Shown here: positions 1 to 9,045 of the stretch, piece after piece
How positions within the stretch are numbered: the stretch's first letter is position 1
Layout of the letters: each line of letters opens with the position of its first letter
NCBI RefSeq assembly: GCF_024166365.1
Contig: NC_064838.1
Span: 2,435,501-2,499,500, forward strand
Length of the DNA: 64,000 nucleotides
Source of the DNA: Elephas maximus indicus
Lineage: Eukaryota; Chordata; Mammalia; Proboscidea; Elephantidae
Reading direction: 5' to 3'
Made by a program: the position numbers and the translations under genes
The notes under the pieces: generated by a model
Databases searched by the model: none
What the model saw: the letters and a program-made list of their open reading frames with translations, nothing else
What the model was told of the DNA's origin: nothing

Positions 1-255
1 TTCCAAATGTGTTTGACTATGCCTACCATGCTATCTAGGAATACGTAATAGATGCTTCCCCAAGATGTTCCTCCTTTGCTAGTCCTGAACAAGCATCTTA
101 CATTGGGGTGATTAAAGGTTTCCCTGAAAACCAAAAGGCCTTTTGAACCAGCACAATCTACTTCACGTTAAAGGGAGTTCCTTGTGGCCAGCAATTACTG
201 AAACATCTAGCAATGCTCAGCAGCAAGCACCTTTTACTTTCCCTGTAGTGGCTAA

Positions 256-690
256 AATATTCCCCTACTGTGAGGGCTTGCATGCTGCTGTGATGCTGGA
301 AGCAATGCCACCAGTATTTCAAATACTAGCAAGGTCACCCATGGTGGACAGGTTTCAGCGGAGCTTCCACACTAAGACAGACCAGAAAGAAAGGCCTGTT
401 GATCTACTTCCAAAAATTAACCAACGAAAACCTTGTGTATCACAACAGTACATTGTCTGACTCACTTACTGTGGACACGTCATCAGGAGAGATCCCTTGC
501 TGGAGGAGGGCATCATGTCTGGCGAAGCAGAGAGCCAGTGAGGGTGAGGAAGACCCGTGGATCAGCACAATAGCTGAAAAGATGGACTCGAGCATGCTGG
601 GGATCATGAGCATGATGCAGGACCAAGCAATGTTTCTCTCTGCTGTGTATGGGGTCCCCACAAGTCAGAGTCATCTCAACGGCAGCTAAC
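256..690 (+). mobile_element. RTE-tailed SINE, long form
   Basis: A degraded, non-coding retroposon of about 435 bp. Its left part (body near 280-430, 'gatgctggaagcaatgcc', 'ggtggacaggtttcagcg') matches copies at 18.7-19.1, 21.8-22.7 and 31.5-32.0 kb. Its right part from about 475 follows the 3' end of the RTE LINE at 2150-2388: 'gtcatcaggag', 'ggaccaagcaatgtttc', and the end 'cggcagctaaca'. It is therefore probably mobilised by RTE. No poly(A) tail is seen, as expected for RTE-type ends. The two open frames here are incidental. Confidence 0.7.
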
Positions 691-1109
691 AGTTATTACG
701 ATATTATATTACACCAGTTAATGCAATAATTCAGTTTTTTTACTTCATCAATTCTTCCTTTTGCTTTAGCTGTTCGACGCTCAAGAGCAAGTTTCAGAGT
801 CTCCTCTGACATCCACCTTGGTCTTTTCTTTTTTTCCTGTCTTTTCAGTGACCTCTTGCTTTCTTCATGGATGATGTCCTTGATGTCATTCCACAGCTCA
901 TCTGGTCTTTGGTCACCAGCGTTCAGTGTGTGAAATCTATCCTTGAGATGGTCTCTAAACTCAGGTGGGATATGCTCAAGGTCATATTTTGGCTCTCATG
1001 GACTTGCTCTGATTTTCTTCAGTTTCACCTTGAACTTGCATATGAGCATTTGATGGTCTGTTCCACAGTCGGCCCCTGGCCTTGTTCTAACTGATGATAT
1101 CGAGCTTTT

Positions 1110-1752
1110 CCATCGTCCCTTTCCACAGATGTAGTCAATTTGATTTCTGTGTGTTCCATCTGGTGAGGTCCATGTGTATAGTCACCGTTTATGTTGGTGA
1201 AAGAAGGTATTTGCAATGAAGAAGTCTTCTTTGGTCTTGCAAAATTCTATCATTCGATCTCCAGCATTGTTTCTATCACCAAGGCCATATTTTCCAACTA
1301 CTGTTCCTTCTTCTTTGTTTCCAACTTTCGCATCCCAATCGCCAGTAATTATCAATGCATTTTGATTGCATGTTCGATCAATTTCAGACTGTAGCAGCTG
1401 ATAAAATTCGTCTATTTCTTCATGTTTGGCCCTAGTGGTTGGTGCGTAAATTTGAATGATAGTTGTATTAACTGGTCTTCCTTGTAGCCGTATGGGTATT
1501 ATCCTATCACTGACCGCATTGTACTTCAGGATACACCTTGAAACATTCTTTTTGATGATGAATGCAACACCAATCCTCTTCGAGTTGTCGTTCCCAGCAT
1601 AGTAGACTATATGAGTGTCCAATTCAAAATGGCCAATACCAGTCCATTTCAGCTCACTAATGCCTAGGATATCAATGTTTATGCATTCTATTTCATTTTT
1701 GACGATTTCTAATTTTCCTAGATTCATACTTCGTACATTCCAAGTTCCGATT
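1110..1752 (-). pseudogene. RTE endonuclease domain, inverted fragment
   Basis: The minus strand encodes an APE-type endonuclease, the domain that nicks target DNA for retrotransposition. Visible motifs in order are GTWNVRSMN (1721-1750), ILGISELKW, IIQIYAPTT and ITGDWDAKVG. After a frame change near 1190 come RNQIDYICG and GTDHQML. The usual catalytic Asn in the GDxN motif is read here as Asp (GDWD). The frame enters the opposite-strand part above 1757, so its first residues are chimeric. The copy is broken by a frameshift. Confidence 0.8.
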
Positions 1753-1756
1753 ATTA

Positions 1757-2375
1757 GTGGAGAAAAGAATGAAGTAGTCAAGGATTTCATTTTACTTGGA
1801 TCCACAATCAACAGCCATGGAACCAGCAGTCAGGAAACTAAAAGACGCATAACATTGGGTAAATCTGCTGCAAAGGGCCTCTTCAAAGTGTTGAAGAGCA
1901 AAGATGTCACCCTGAAGACTAAGGTGCGCCTGACCCAAGCCATGGTATTTTCAATCACATCATATGCATGCGAAAGCTGGACAATGAATAAGGAAGACCA
2001 AAGAAGAGTTGACGCCTTTGAATTGTGGTGTTGGTGAAGAATATTGAATATACCATGGACTGCCAAAAGAACGAACAAGTCTATCTTGGAAGAAGTGAGG
2101 CCAGAATGCTCCTTAGAAGCAAGGATGGTGAGACTGCATCTTACATACCTTGGACATGTTGTCAGGAAGGATCAGTCCATGGAGAAGGACATCATGCTTG
2201 GCAGAGTACAGGGTCAGTGGAAAAGAGGAAGACCCTCAACAAGGTGGACTGACACAGTGGCTGCAACAATGAGCTCAAGCATAACAGCAATTTTGAGGAT
2301 GGCGCAGGACCGGGCAGTGTTTCGTTCTGTTGTGCATAGGGTTGCTACGAGTCGGAACCAACTCGACGGCACCTA
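1757..2375 (+). pseudogene. RTE ORF2 C-terminal fragment
   Basis: The plus strand carries the region after the reverse-transcriptase core. Motifs are FILLGSTINSHG (about 1785), KSKDVTLKTKVRLTQAMVF, SYACESWTMNKEDQRRVDAF, then after a shift near 2030 WTAKRTNKSILEEV, HLTYLGHVVRKDQSMEKDI and GQWKRGRPSTRW. These order as in BovB/RTE proteins. At least one stop or frameshift near 2035 separates the two halves. The fragment ends in the 3' tail also used by the SINEs. Confidence 0.8.
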
Positions 2376-2587
2376 ACAACGATAACAATGCAGTAATGAC
2401 ATGTTTGCCATTCCTTTCCTATAACTTTGTGCTGATAAACTGCCAGCTTACAAATGTCGACACCTGAGAAGTATGAAAATATCATACCTAAAAAGTGAGC
2501 TTTGCGCTTGTTTCAATTGGCAGCCATCCATTTCTACAAATAAGACATATCCGGTCAGATCAACATGATTCTAAACTTAGGCTTTAT

Positions 2588-3229
2588 CATTCCATCAGTG
2601 GCATCCCTAGGGGGATGCAGGAGGTACAGACCGCACCAGGTGACACTGTCAGAGGGGGTGACACCAAAATGACTATCTATAAAATTTTTGTGCAGTGTTT
2701 CAGCAGAAATTTATTATTTTTTATTAAAATATTCCTGTAGTTAAACAACAGAAAACTTTTTCCTAAGCCCAGTTTACATGTATGAATATACCTACAAGGT
2801 TAAACTCTATGCTAATTTACTTTTTGAACCTTCTAATGAGCTGCGGTCAGAGCTGTCATTGTCCACTGAAGTGTCAAGTGTCACAAGGACACTTCGAGTC
2901 ACATGGTTTCATCTGCACGCGTTACGAGCATCTCGTTGCTGCTGGTGTTTTTATAATCACTCATTTTGTCAAATTTTCTAGTGTTTTAGCTACAAATTGT
3001 GACAGTATTTGTAAACCTATACCAATAACTTTTTTGAGAAAGAAGTAGTAATTAAAAGAAAAGAAGTAGTGATGTACTGGAATTATGTTTCACAAGTAAC
3101 ATTAGTACAAAAAAACATTACTGAGGATTCTGTGTGGCTGGTATGGGAGGAGGCCCGTGGGGTGGGAGGGCGACACCATGAGCTACCACCCTGGGTGACA
3201 CCAACCCTAGTGATGCCACTGCATCCCAT
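2588..3229. repeat. 8-bp target-site duplication of the hAT element
   Basis: The copies are cattccat (2588-2595) and catcccat (3222-3229). They abut the terminal CAGTGG and its mirror, which fixes both element ends. Confidence 0.75.
2596..3221. mobile_element. Non-autonomous hAT-type DNA transposon
   Basis: A 626-bp element with terminal inverted repeats. The left end begins CAGTGGCATCCCTAGGG and the right end, read in reverse complement, begins CAGTGGCATCACTAGGG (16 of 17 match). It is flanked by an 8-bp direct repeat, cattccat at 2588-2595 and catcccat at 3222-3229 (one mismatch), as expected for hAT transposition. The TIR start and the sub-terminal 'ggtgacacc'-like stretches resemble Tip100-group hAT elements. 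No transposase frame is present, so it moved in trans. The AT-rich interior is unremarkable. Confidence 0.8.
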
Positions 3230-3497
3230 AGAAAATTCCCATACCATTCCACCTGAGAAAAGAACTCTTCTCTCTAATTATGAGAATGGTTTCTTAATTG
3301 CCTACAATTCCATAAATAGGCCTCAGGTCATCTGTGGATGGGTGAGAAATACCCAACATTATTAGACTATCGAAGACAAAACACACCGAACAATTCTGTC
3401 TGAGGCTCTGGGTGACAAGCATTGTACACACATGCTGTTGTTGTCACTAGCTGCTGTCAAGTTGCCCCTGAAACGGCCTAGTCCTGCACTGTCCCCG

Positions 3498-3735
3498 TGA
3501 TCGGTTGTCATCAGGCTGTTTTGATCCACAGGGTTTTCAGAAGTAAATCATCAGGCCTTTCTGCCAAGTTCCTCTTAGTCTGAAAGCCCCGCTAAAACCT
3601 GTCCAGCATCATAGGAACATGCAAGCCTCCGCTGACGGGTGGATGGTGGCTCTGTATGAGGCACATTGGCTGGGAATTGAACCCAGGTCTCCCACATGGA
3701 AGGCAAAAATTCTACCCCTGAACCACCAGACATAC
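3498..3735 (-). mobile_element. tRNA-Gly-headed SINE
   Basis: An antisense SINE. Its head at the right end, read on the minus strand, resembles tRNA-Gly: 'ggtggttcagggg', then an 11-base box-B-like motif (complement of ggaattgaacc, 3673-3683). The body shows 'cagcatcataggaacatgc' and 'ttctgccaagttcc'. The RTE-like tail is eroded at the left. Confidence 0.65.
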
Positions 3736-3878
3736 TAGCGTCACTTACTAAGTGCTCCAAAATTAGCAGATTCTCTTCTAGACACGTTTCTCATATCTTC
3801 TATAGACATTCCTTCCTCACCAAAAAAGAAGTGTTTTCAACTAAAATCCACTAGAAAAAAAAGGAAAAATTGCCAGAG

Positions 3879-4340
3879 CACACCCACGTGCACCGCTCCG
3901 GAGCCGTTTGTCACACCCACGTGCACCGCTCCGGAGCCGTTTGTCACACCCACGTGCACCGCTCCGGAGCCGTTTGTCACACCCACGTGCACCGCTCCGG
4001 AGCCGTTTGTCACACCCACGTGCACCGCTCCGGAGCCGTTTGTCACACCCACGTGCACCGCTCCGGAGCCGTTTGTCACACCCACGTGCACCGCTCCGGA
4101 GCCGTTTGTCACACCCACGTGCACCGCTCCGGAGCCGTTTGTCACACCCACGTGCACCGCTCCGGAGCCGTTTGTCACACCCACGTGCACCGCTCCGGAG
4201 CCGTTTGTCACACCCACGTGCACCGCTCCGGAGCCGTTTGTCACACCCACGTGCACCGCTCCGGAGCCGTTTGTCACACCCACGTGCACCGCTCCGGAGC
4301 CGTTTGTCACACCCACGTGCACCGCTCCGGAGCCGTTTGT
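3879..4340. repeat. 33-bp minisatellite, 14 identical units
   Basis: Fourteen head-to-tail copies of a 33-bp unit, with no mismatch seen over 462 bp. Each unit contains the E-box palindrome CACGTG and the 10-bp palindrome GCTCCGGAGC, and has four CpGs, so about 56 CpGs in all, against a CpG-poor background. After unit 14 a 10-base remnant 'cacagtttgt' has the first 4 and last 6 bases of a unit, as if a fifteenth unit had lost its middle. Because 33 is divisible by three, long 11-residue-repeat frames run through it on both strands; these are not evidence of a gene. Perfect identity implies recent expansion or homogenisation, or an assembly artefact. Confidence 0.97.
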
Positions 4341-4373
4341 CACAGTTTGTTTAACGTGAGTAACATTAACGCG

Positions 4374-4390
4374 TCGAAACAGAAACTGTT
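4374..4390 (+). promoter_or_regulatory. ISRE-like motif beside the minisatellite
   Basis: The sequence GAAACAGAAACT (4376-4387) fits the GAAANNGAAA pattern bound by interferon regulatory factors. It overlaps an inverted repeat cagaaa/tttctg. The surrounding 4350-4430 holds more CpGs (acgcgtcg and others) than the general background. A chance match is quite possible. Confidence 0.2.
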
Positions 4391-6589
4391 TCTGTGTTAT
4401 CAGAATCAAATACGGAAAGGAGACGGGGTTCTCAGTTTGGGAAAATTGCAGAAATTGTTGGTAATCGTTTTCCTCATTAGTCGCCACAGACGGCACGTGA
4501 CAAGGGGAAACACGCCTGGTTCTCAAGGCGCCTGACTCGGTGTCCACTGCCCCAGGTCACCCCCTGCCAGTGTATCGTTTATCTCAGAGAAGCTTCCTGT
4601 ATTGCTTAATCTCAGCTTTCAATACTGTCCACATCATCCACACGCCTGACTCTTTGTAAGTGGCTTTTAAAATTCAAAGAACATCTGAAAAATAAAACAA
4701 AAAACAAAGAACATCTGACAGATGTTAGATACACATACACACACCTCTAACAGCACTATATTTTCATTGACTACTAATATTTTAGCCATCTTATTGCATG
4801 ATTTCTTATGGCAGCTATAATACATTGCTCTTCATATTAAATTTAAAATTTTCAGATTGTTAATCTGTGTCCCTAAAAGTGGCAAAAAAAAAAAAAAAGT
4901 ATGTATTTCAGAGCAGTTGCCATTTCGTTCAAGGGGTCTTATTTCTTTCAATCCCATTGTTACTTTCTTGCCAAAGACTATAATTTACTTTTTACCGTTT
5001 CATTTAAGGATCTGACACTTGACACATTCCCTAATTAATTTGCATTCTGTCTAAAGGTAACCTGTGGTAAATACAACCTTTACTAAGGAGATCATCAGGT
5101 CACTGCTGGCAAAGCTATACAGCAGCCAAAGGTGAGCTAGATAAAAAAATATATATATATGTATTTTTTTTTTTTTTTTTCAGAGCTAGATACAGCCAAG
5201 GAAATTCACTTCCACCAACCGATTGGTGCTGGGACCCGTCCTGCTTTTCTGATCTGATGATAGATACTGCATATAAAAATATATAAACTACAGAGATGGT
5301 ATATAAAATACAAGAATTCCTCAGGCAGCCTCTTAATTTGAAATGAAATTGGTTGCCTAGCTAGACATGAAATGTCTCAAAGACAGGTCAGAGTTTCTTT
5401 AGCTGGCAAAGCTGGCTCTATTTTCACGTCCTCACACATCCACCCTCTCCTCAGAGCTAAGTACCTGTTAATGCAGCTAAGTGTTCAATGAAGCCAGATT
5501 TAAGCGCACACAAAAGGGATGGAAAAATGAATTTCTTTCTAGACTATGCATATTTTTCTACTTCCTAAATCCGGATGCACGGAGAAACCAAACCTGTCAG
5601 GGCCTCTGTCATATCTAAGCCACAGAGATAACACAGGTGCGAGTCTGGAGAGGCTGAGCTAGGAACGTTCAAGGTTGGAGGTCTTCTCTCTCATGAATGA
5701 AGCCGTTTTTACACAGAAGGGTGTTTGAAGTCCCACTGTTACTATCACACATTGCTACCTTCAATTCAAACGAGAAAACTAAGTATAAATCTTAAGTTAA
5801 CAAAAGAGTCATATAAATCGATTGGCCTACATCAAAACTGAAACCAACCTACACGAGGATGGTTTTCCTAGATCTGCTAGTGACAACGGTGGGTTTTCTT
5901 GAGTCTTGAAGTTGGTGGTGTTTGGGGTTTGGAATTTTGTCTGGGGGAAGAGACTGAGGCAGGGATGTTAGGAAGCGAAGGGCGCCACACGAAGAGCCAT
6001 TGATGACTTTTCTCACAGATACTATTAGGGCGGGGATTTTTTTGGTTCTGACTTTTTTTCCCCCCTTTATTTCATTTCTTCCATGAGCTCATTTTTTTTT
6101 TTTTTTTACCTTGGTTTTCATAACCATTTGAAAAGAAGGAAAGGACAGTTTGGGGACACTATCACACACTTTAGTGTTACATTAAGTGTCCGAAGTGAGC
6201 AACGGCAACGCCATAAGCTTAGGTGAGAAGGAAAAGCAAAGACACAGGGGATAATGGAAACTTCAGACCTCTCCACATCAGCGTTGTCTCTTGGTCGGTT
6301 AAACTGCACCTTGGAGAAATTACTAACCCTAAAACCAGTGTTAATGAGACAATCGCATGTTCCCAGGAAGAGCTTCAAACACAATTGGAAGACAGGTTTT
6401 GACAAGTACAAAGGTGACAGGCCTGCCTGGGCTCTGGGGCAGCGAGGAGGCGAGGCGGAGCGTTGAGGGAGCCCTGCTGTGGGCTTCGGTCAGGGGGTCA
6501 GGGCGCTGCACCTCCTTCCCGTTACCACGCGTTCAAGGCCGGTGCCGGGGTCAGAGGGCTAGGGGATTATTTTAGCTAAAAAGTGCTGG
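4391..6589. other. Low-copy DNA without recognised gene
   Basis: No exon, RNA gene or lineage-specific SINE is recognised. It holds short A or T runs (4884-4898, 5163-5180, 6093-6107) and a TSD-flanked AT-rich insert at 5134-5192. The AT-rich block at about 5320-5400 has the look of old single-copy sequence. The small open frames at 6118-6575 have no recognisable domain. Confidence 0.5.
5134..5192. repeat. AT-rich insert flanked by 10-bp direct repeats
   Basis: The 10-mer gagctagata occurs at 5134-5143 and 5183-5192 and brackets 39 bases of A-run, (AT)n and T-run. The flanks look like a target-site duplication around a minimal tail-only retroinsertion, or the result of repair slippage. Confidence 0.5.
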
Positions 6590-6830
6590 AAATATTAACA
6601 ATAGGTTTTCCGGGAAAACACAAATTACCACTTTTCAGACGCTATTTGAGTAAAAGATGTGGAAATTTTTGTGGTGGGTAAGTGTAGGAAAAAAACTGAT
6701 CCTGAACTTTCGGTTGAACCTGATTTTATCATTGAACATTGTGTTCTTGTGAACCCTTTGATGTGTTATTTATAAGGTTATTAGACTAGATGGTAAATTT
6801 TGAACAAGGAAAACTCCCCAATCTGCAGTA
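6590..6830. other. Candidate conserved non-coding block
   Basis: A repeat-free, AT-rich stretch of about 240 bp with long non-simple words such as 'aggttttccgggaaaac' (ETS- or STAT-like palindrome TTTTCCGGGAAAA) and 'gtgttatttataaggtta'. Conservation is inferred from texture only. Confidence 0.25.
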
Positions 6831-6960
6831 AAACTATTTTATTCTACCAAGGGGACAATGTCTGTAATGTGCTTGGCTCCCCTCCCCCTTCAACTCAATT
6901 TGAGCCTTGATTAGCTTGAACATAATTAAAGTAAGACTGACTAATTTACTCCGTGCGTTC

Positions 6961-6964
<4 letters not shown>

Positions 6965-7004
<40 letters not shown>
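6965..7004. repeat. (GT)20 microsatellite
   Basis: An uninterrupted GT dinucleotide run of about 40 bp, preceded by gtgcgttcgtgc. It is likely polymorphic and gives rise to Cys-Val or Thr-His repeat frames that are not genes. Confidence 0.97.
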
Positions 7005-7005
<1 letters not shown>

Positions 7006-7155
7006 AGGGTGGGGGTGGAGATGGGAGTTCCCTTCGCACCTTTCTGTTTTCTTTTATGGAGGTGCCCTCCTGTGGCCACTGAAAATATTGCATCATAAAA
7101 TACCCCTGGGGCCCACGCTAAGTCCCATATACTATTTATAGTGCTAGTTTTCATC

Positions 7156-7355
7156 GTGTAATGCGGTGTATTAAGCGCTGGACAGCTAACCGAAAAGTCG
7201 GCGGTTCGAACCCATCGTTCCGTGGGATAAAGAGGTGGCAGCCTGCTTCAGTAAAGATTACAGCCTTGGAAACCCTATAGGGCAGCTCTCTGTTCCGTAG
7301 GGTCGCTATGAGTCAGAATCGACTTGACAGCAGCAGGTTTGGTTTTAGTTTTAAT
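7156..7355 (+). mobile_element. AfroSINE, long variant
   Basis: The tRNA-like head has box B 'ggttcgaacc' at 7202-7211, then a variant middle ('cagcctgcttcagtaaag', 'acagccttggaaaccc') and the common tail 'tcgctatgagtcagaatcga' ending in 'ggtttggtttta'. The insert of about 50 bp before 'ccttggaaaccc' separates this variant from the short type at 13.9 kb. Confidence 0.9.
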
Positions 7356-7544
7356 ATGGTGCACATGAAGCATTTACATTTTCACTTAAATAAATTAAAA
7401 GTCCCACTAAGCTACACAGGTGTAATTTTTTTCAAACACTATCTTTTGCGTTTTAAAAGCTGGGATGTTTAAATATTAAGCAGAGAAACCATATTCTAAC
7501 CCAGATTTCTAAGAGTAAAGAGTGTCTCTTCATGGCCAGTTGTT

Positions 7545-8013
7545 GATGGATGGTGCATGGGTTTCCTAGGTCTACAGCACCACACTGCTATGAACTGTGT
7601 AGCTTCAATCAGCAGGAAGTTATCCTCTCACGATTCAGGGACCCAAAGCCTGAGATCAGGGCATCCGCAGGGCGGTGCTCACACTGCAGCTTTCAGGGAC
7701 AACCCTCCCTGCTTTCTTCCAGTTTCTGGTGGTTCCAGGCAGTCCTGGGCTTGTGGCCTGATCACTCCAACCTTTGCCCCTTACTTCGCCTGGCCTTCTC
7801 TATGTCTCTGTCTCTCAAATCTTCTTCTGCCTTTCTCTTACAATGATACCCGCTGCTGGACTTAGGCCAACGCTAAATCCAGGATGATCTCATCTCGAGA
7901 TCCTTGACTTCATTACATCTGCAAAGACCCTGTTTCCAAACAACATCATATTCACAGGTTCCAGGGGTTAGGATTTGGACATGTCTTTGGGGGGGCTGCT
8001 ACTCAACCCATTA
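7545..8013 (-). mobile_element. MLT1-like MaLR LTR
   Basis: An antisense solo LTR of the ERVL-MaLR group. Reading the plus strand, the order is 'gtttcctaggtctacag', 'ttctggtggttccaggcag', 'tgatctcatctcgagatcc', 'acatctgcaaagaccctg' and 'ggggttaggatttggacatg', the reverse complement order of MLT1-type LTRs. A SINE at 8016 abuts its end. Ends are eroded and no clear TSD is seen. Confidence 0.7.
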
Positions 8014-8015
8014 GA

Positions 8016-8350
8016 GGGCACAGTGGTTCTGTGGTACAATTCTCGCCTTCCATGTGGGAGACTGGGTTCGATTCCCAGTCAATAGACCTCACGTTCAACC
8101 ACTACCCATCTGTCCCTGGAGGTTTGCCTGTTGCTATGATGCTGAACGGGTTTCAGCAGAGCTCCACACAGAGATGGACTTGGAAGAAAAGCCGGGCAAC
8201 CTACTTGTGAAAACCAGCCAGTGAAAACCCTATGGATCACAGCTGTCCAATCCACAACCAATCCTGAAGACGGCATAGGGCCTTGCAGCATGTCACCCCG
8301 TTTTGCTGGGCTCTCCATGAGTCGTGGTCAACTCGATGGCAGCTAACAAA
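8016..8350 (+). mobile_element. tRNA-Gly-headed, RTE-tailed SINE
   Basis: The clearest copy of this SINE type. The head at about 8017-8082 resembles tRNA-Gly: box A tggttctgtgg (8024-8034), anticodon-arm region ttctcgccttcc, box B ggttcgattcc (8065-8075). The body has 'cacccgtttt'-type sequence. The tail 'ggtcaactcgatggcagcta' matches the RTE LINE 3' end. Polymerase III would transcribe such a SINE from boxes A and B, and RTE proteins would copy it. Confidence 0.85.
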
Positions 8351-8984
8351 AACACTTAACTCACTACTGATGGCATGGGAACCTCGGGAGGGGCTGGTGT
8401 GGTGGCGGATGGTCATTTGTTGTAGAATGGGTGCAGGAAAATGACACAGAACCGCTGGACCCAGATTGTCCCCTCTTTCTATGTGTTCATGGGATTCAGC
8501 AGCAGTGAGGGCTTGACGTCTTAAGGAAGTACTACATGAACTTTTCCGGGTCCTCTGCCCAAGAGCCTGACTTATTGTACCTCAGAGTATTCCGATGTCA
8601 GGGATTCTGTAAAGTGCAGACTCACTTTAATGCTTCCTTGTCAGGATTTGAGGCAGCACATGAAGCCACCTCTCCAGCTTCCACTCTGGTTCCAGCCGCT
8701 TCCACTGCACAGAACTCAGCTCAAGGGATCCACTTCTTTTTGTTCACTAGCTGCCTTTCTATGGCACTGGAGGAGAGGATTCCATGGGGACAGTTTGCCA
8801 CAGCTCAGCAGGGCTGTCCCCACCCCCAGAGGCAGCAGTCCCCTCAGGGAGCTACCTCCAGACTGCCCAGTGCTGGTCCGTCGTCTGTTGCTCACTCAGA
8901 CAGGAAGTGTGCGTCACAAAGGTGTGCAGGAGAGAAGTCAATCCGTCCCTCTCTCCTTGGAGGGGCTGGGTACCTGCCCTCTTC
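8351..8984. other. Low-copy DNA, nothing recognised
   Basis: Moderate GC. It has overlapping open frames on both strands (longest 183 codons at 8536-9087), but none has a recognisable domain, and the frame runs on into L2 and LTR sequence. Confidence 0.5.
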
Positions 8985-9045
8985 AACACCGCATCAAAAC
9001 TTAGCTTGTCTTTTGAGGCTGCCCACAATCTGGCCCCAACCCACC

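Larger units (their letters stand above)
728..2388. mobile_element. RTE (BovB-like) LINE with inverted 5' part
   Basis: A non-LTR retrotransposon fragment in two opposed halves. About 728-1756 reads on the minus strand and encodes the N-terminal endonuclease and the region after it. About 1757-2388 reads on the plus strand and encodes the C-terminal part of the same polyprotein plus the 3' end 'cgacggcacctaacaac'. The reverse-transcriptase core between them is missing. Inversion of the 5' part with loss at the junction is the pattern called twin priming in L1. A later rearrangement cannot be excluded. Confidence 0.85.

Noticed and set aside
1182-1811. A 209-codon open frame that looks like a gene.
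   Set aside because: It is the endonuclease of an RTE LINE, joined at its start to opposite-strand RTE sequence. It is a retrotransposon remnant.
3879-4340. The regular array as a CRISPR locus.
   Set aside because: Units are contiguous with no variable spacers, and the context is mammalian.
3837-4547. A 236-codon minus frame and 221/148-codon plus frames with 11-residue repeats, resembling a repetitive protein.
   Set aside because: They follow directly from a stop-poor 33-bp tandem repeat. Several frames are open at once, flanks add no domain, and no splice or start context supports any of them.
6834-7154. A 106-codon minus frame with Thr-His repeats.
   Set aside because: It is caused by the (GT)20 microsatellite.
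7156-7230. Possible tRNA gene at the SINE head.
   Set aside because: It continues into the AfroSINE body and cannot form a full acceptor stem. The same applies to the tRNA-Gly-like heads at 3673-3735 and 8017-8082.
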